DNA from: Allobosea sp. OK403
GTDB taxonomy: Bacteria; Pseudomonadota; Alphaproteobacteria; Rhizobiales; Beijerinckiaceae
NCBI RefSeq assembly: GCF_900113835.1
Contig: NZ_FOQV01000003.1
Location: 682,001-746,000 of the forward strand
Direction of reading: 5' to 3'
Length of the DNA: 64,000 nt
Made by a program: the position numbers and the translations under genes
Shown here: piece after piece, positions 63,827 through 64,000 of the stretch
How the letters are laid out: each line of letters starts with the position of its first letter
Position numbering within the stretch: the stretch's first letter is position 1
The notes under the pieces: generated by a model
What the model saw: only the letters and a program-made list of their open reading frames with translations
What the model was told of the DNA's origin: nothing
Database searches by the model: none

Positions 63827-64000
63827 ATGGCACGGTTGGGATTGGCATCATTCATGGGCGGCATCGCCCTGACGCTGCTGGGGCTCTCCGCCCCGCCGGC
63901 ACTCGCCGGCAAGGCCGACGACACGCTCAACGTCGCCTTCGCGCTCGAGCCCGAGGCGCTCGACACCTACAAGATCGCCGGCCGCGAGGGGCTGATCCTG
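63827..64000 (+). CDS. ABC transporter substrate-binding protein, peptide type (partial, 5' end)
   Basis: Only the first 58 codons are in the window. A signal peptide (MARLGLASFMGGIALTLLGLSAPPALA) is followed by LNVAFALEPEALDTYKIAGREGLIL, the entry of SBP_bac_5 dipeptide/oligopeptide-binding proteins. Weak ribosome-binding site (ggggacaag). It probably opens a dpp/opp-like operon to the right. The 239 bases before it hold no supported gene. Confidence 0.75.
   Translation, partial: MARLGLASFMGGIALTLLGLSAPPALAGKADDTLNVAFALEPEALDTYKIAGREGLIL

Noticed and set aside
63565..63966. 133-aa minus-strand frame that might be a toxin partner for the HigA-like gene
   Set aside because: No RelE/HigB-like features, and its 5' part overlaps the clear signal peptide of the ABC binding protein on the other strand.

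Overview
The window reads as chromosomal DNA of a high-GC alphaproteobacterium, most likely order Hyphomicrobiales (Rhizobiales), perhaps Bosea-like. The basis is the high GC content, the rpsA / sppA / ihfB neighbourhood, an oxygen-dependent (cob-type) cobalamin pathway, LivGFJHM-type transport, and several families of intergenic palindromic repeats of a kind common in Rhizobiales. The genus is inference. I saw no rRNA, tRNA, CRISPR array, prophage or insertion sequence.

Layout. 1-4.8 kb: leftward housekeeping block rpsA, Hsp70-like chaperone, sppA, ihfB, with a strong terminator after rpsA. 5.2-6.6 kb: sulfite-oxidase-like molybdoenzyme and L-2-haloacid dehalogenase. 6.8-9.0 kb: eutBC, an adenosylcobalamin-dependent ammonia-lyase. 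9.3-11.5 kb: GMC oxidoreductase and a membrane protein. 11.5-15.8 kb: a 1429-aa autotransporter. 16-17 kb: D-2-hydroxyacid dehydrogenase. 17.1-37.1 kb: a large cobalamin supercluster. 37.3-38.7 kb: 3-oxoacid CoA-transferase. 38.9-43 kb: isoquinoline-oxidoreductase-type molybdenum hydroxylase with a di-haem cytochrome c and a divergent TetR regulator. 43.1-48 kb: branched-chain amino-acid-type ABC transporter. 48.2-57.5 kb: mixed genes (cytochrome c with Vgb-like propeller, isochorismatase, VOC protein, MetX-like hydrolase, MFS exporter, DUF1269 gene with a decayed copy, GST, dapD). 57.7-64 kb: purine/pyrimidine catabolism (8-oxoguanine deaminase-like, dihydropyrimidinase, hydantoin racemase), a MarR regulator, and the start of a peptide-type ABC transporter.

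The cobalamin cluster is the centrepiece. A B12 riboswitch at 21126-21284, followed by a hairpin touching the ribosome-binding site, leads a rightward run cbtB-cbtA-DUF1636-cobW-cobN-cobGH-cobI-cobJ, mostly joined by 4-base stop/start overlaps. cobL-cobE-cobM and cobB-bluB continue rightward, while cobC, cobU-cobO, cobK and cbiD are on the other strand. cobG and cobH are one continuous reading frame. cobF is absent and cbiD is present, so C1 methylation probably uses CbiD. cobK lies antisense between cobJ and cobL, and its start codon overlaps that of cobL. A VapBC module sits between cbiB and cobO. cobA, cobS/T (chelatase), cobQ and cobV are not in the window.

The most unusual feature is that cobN carries two unrelated palindromic repetitive elements inside its open frame. 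One is a 28-bp perfect inverted repeat and the other a tandem pair of ~86-bp elements. Both belong to or resemble families that are otherwise intergenic in this window, and both leave the frame open, adding roughly 100 residues.
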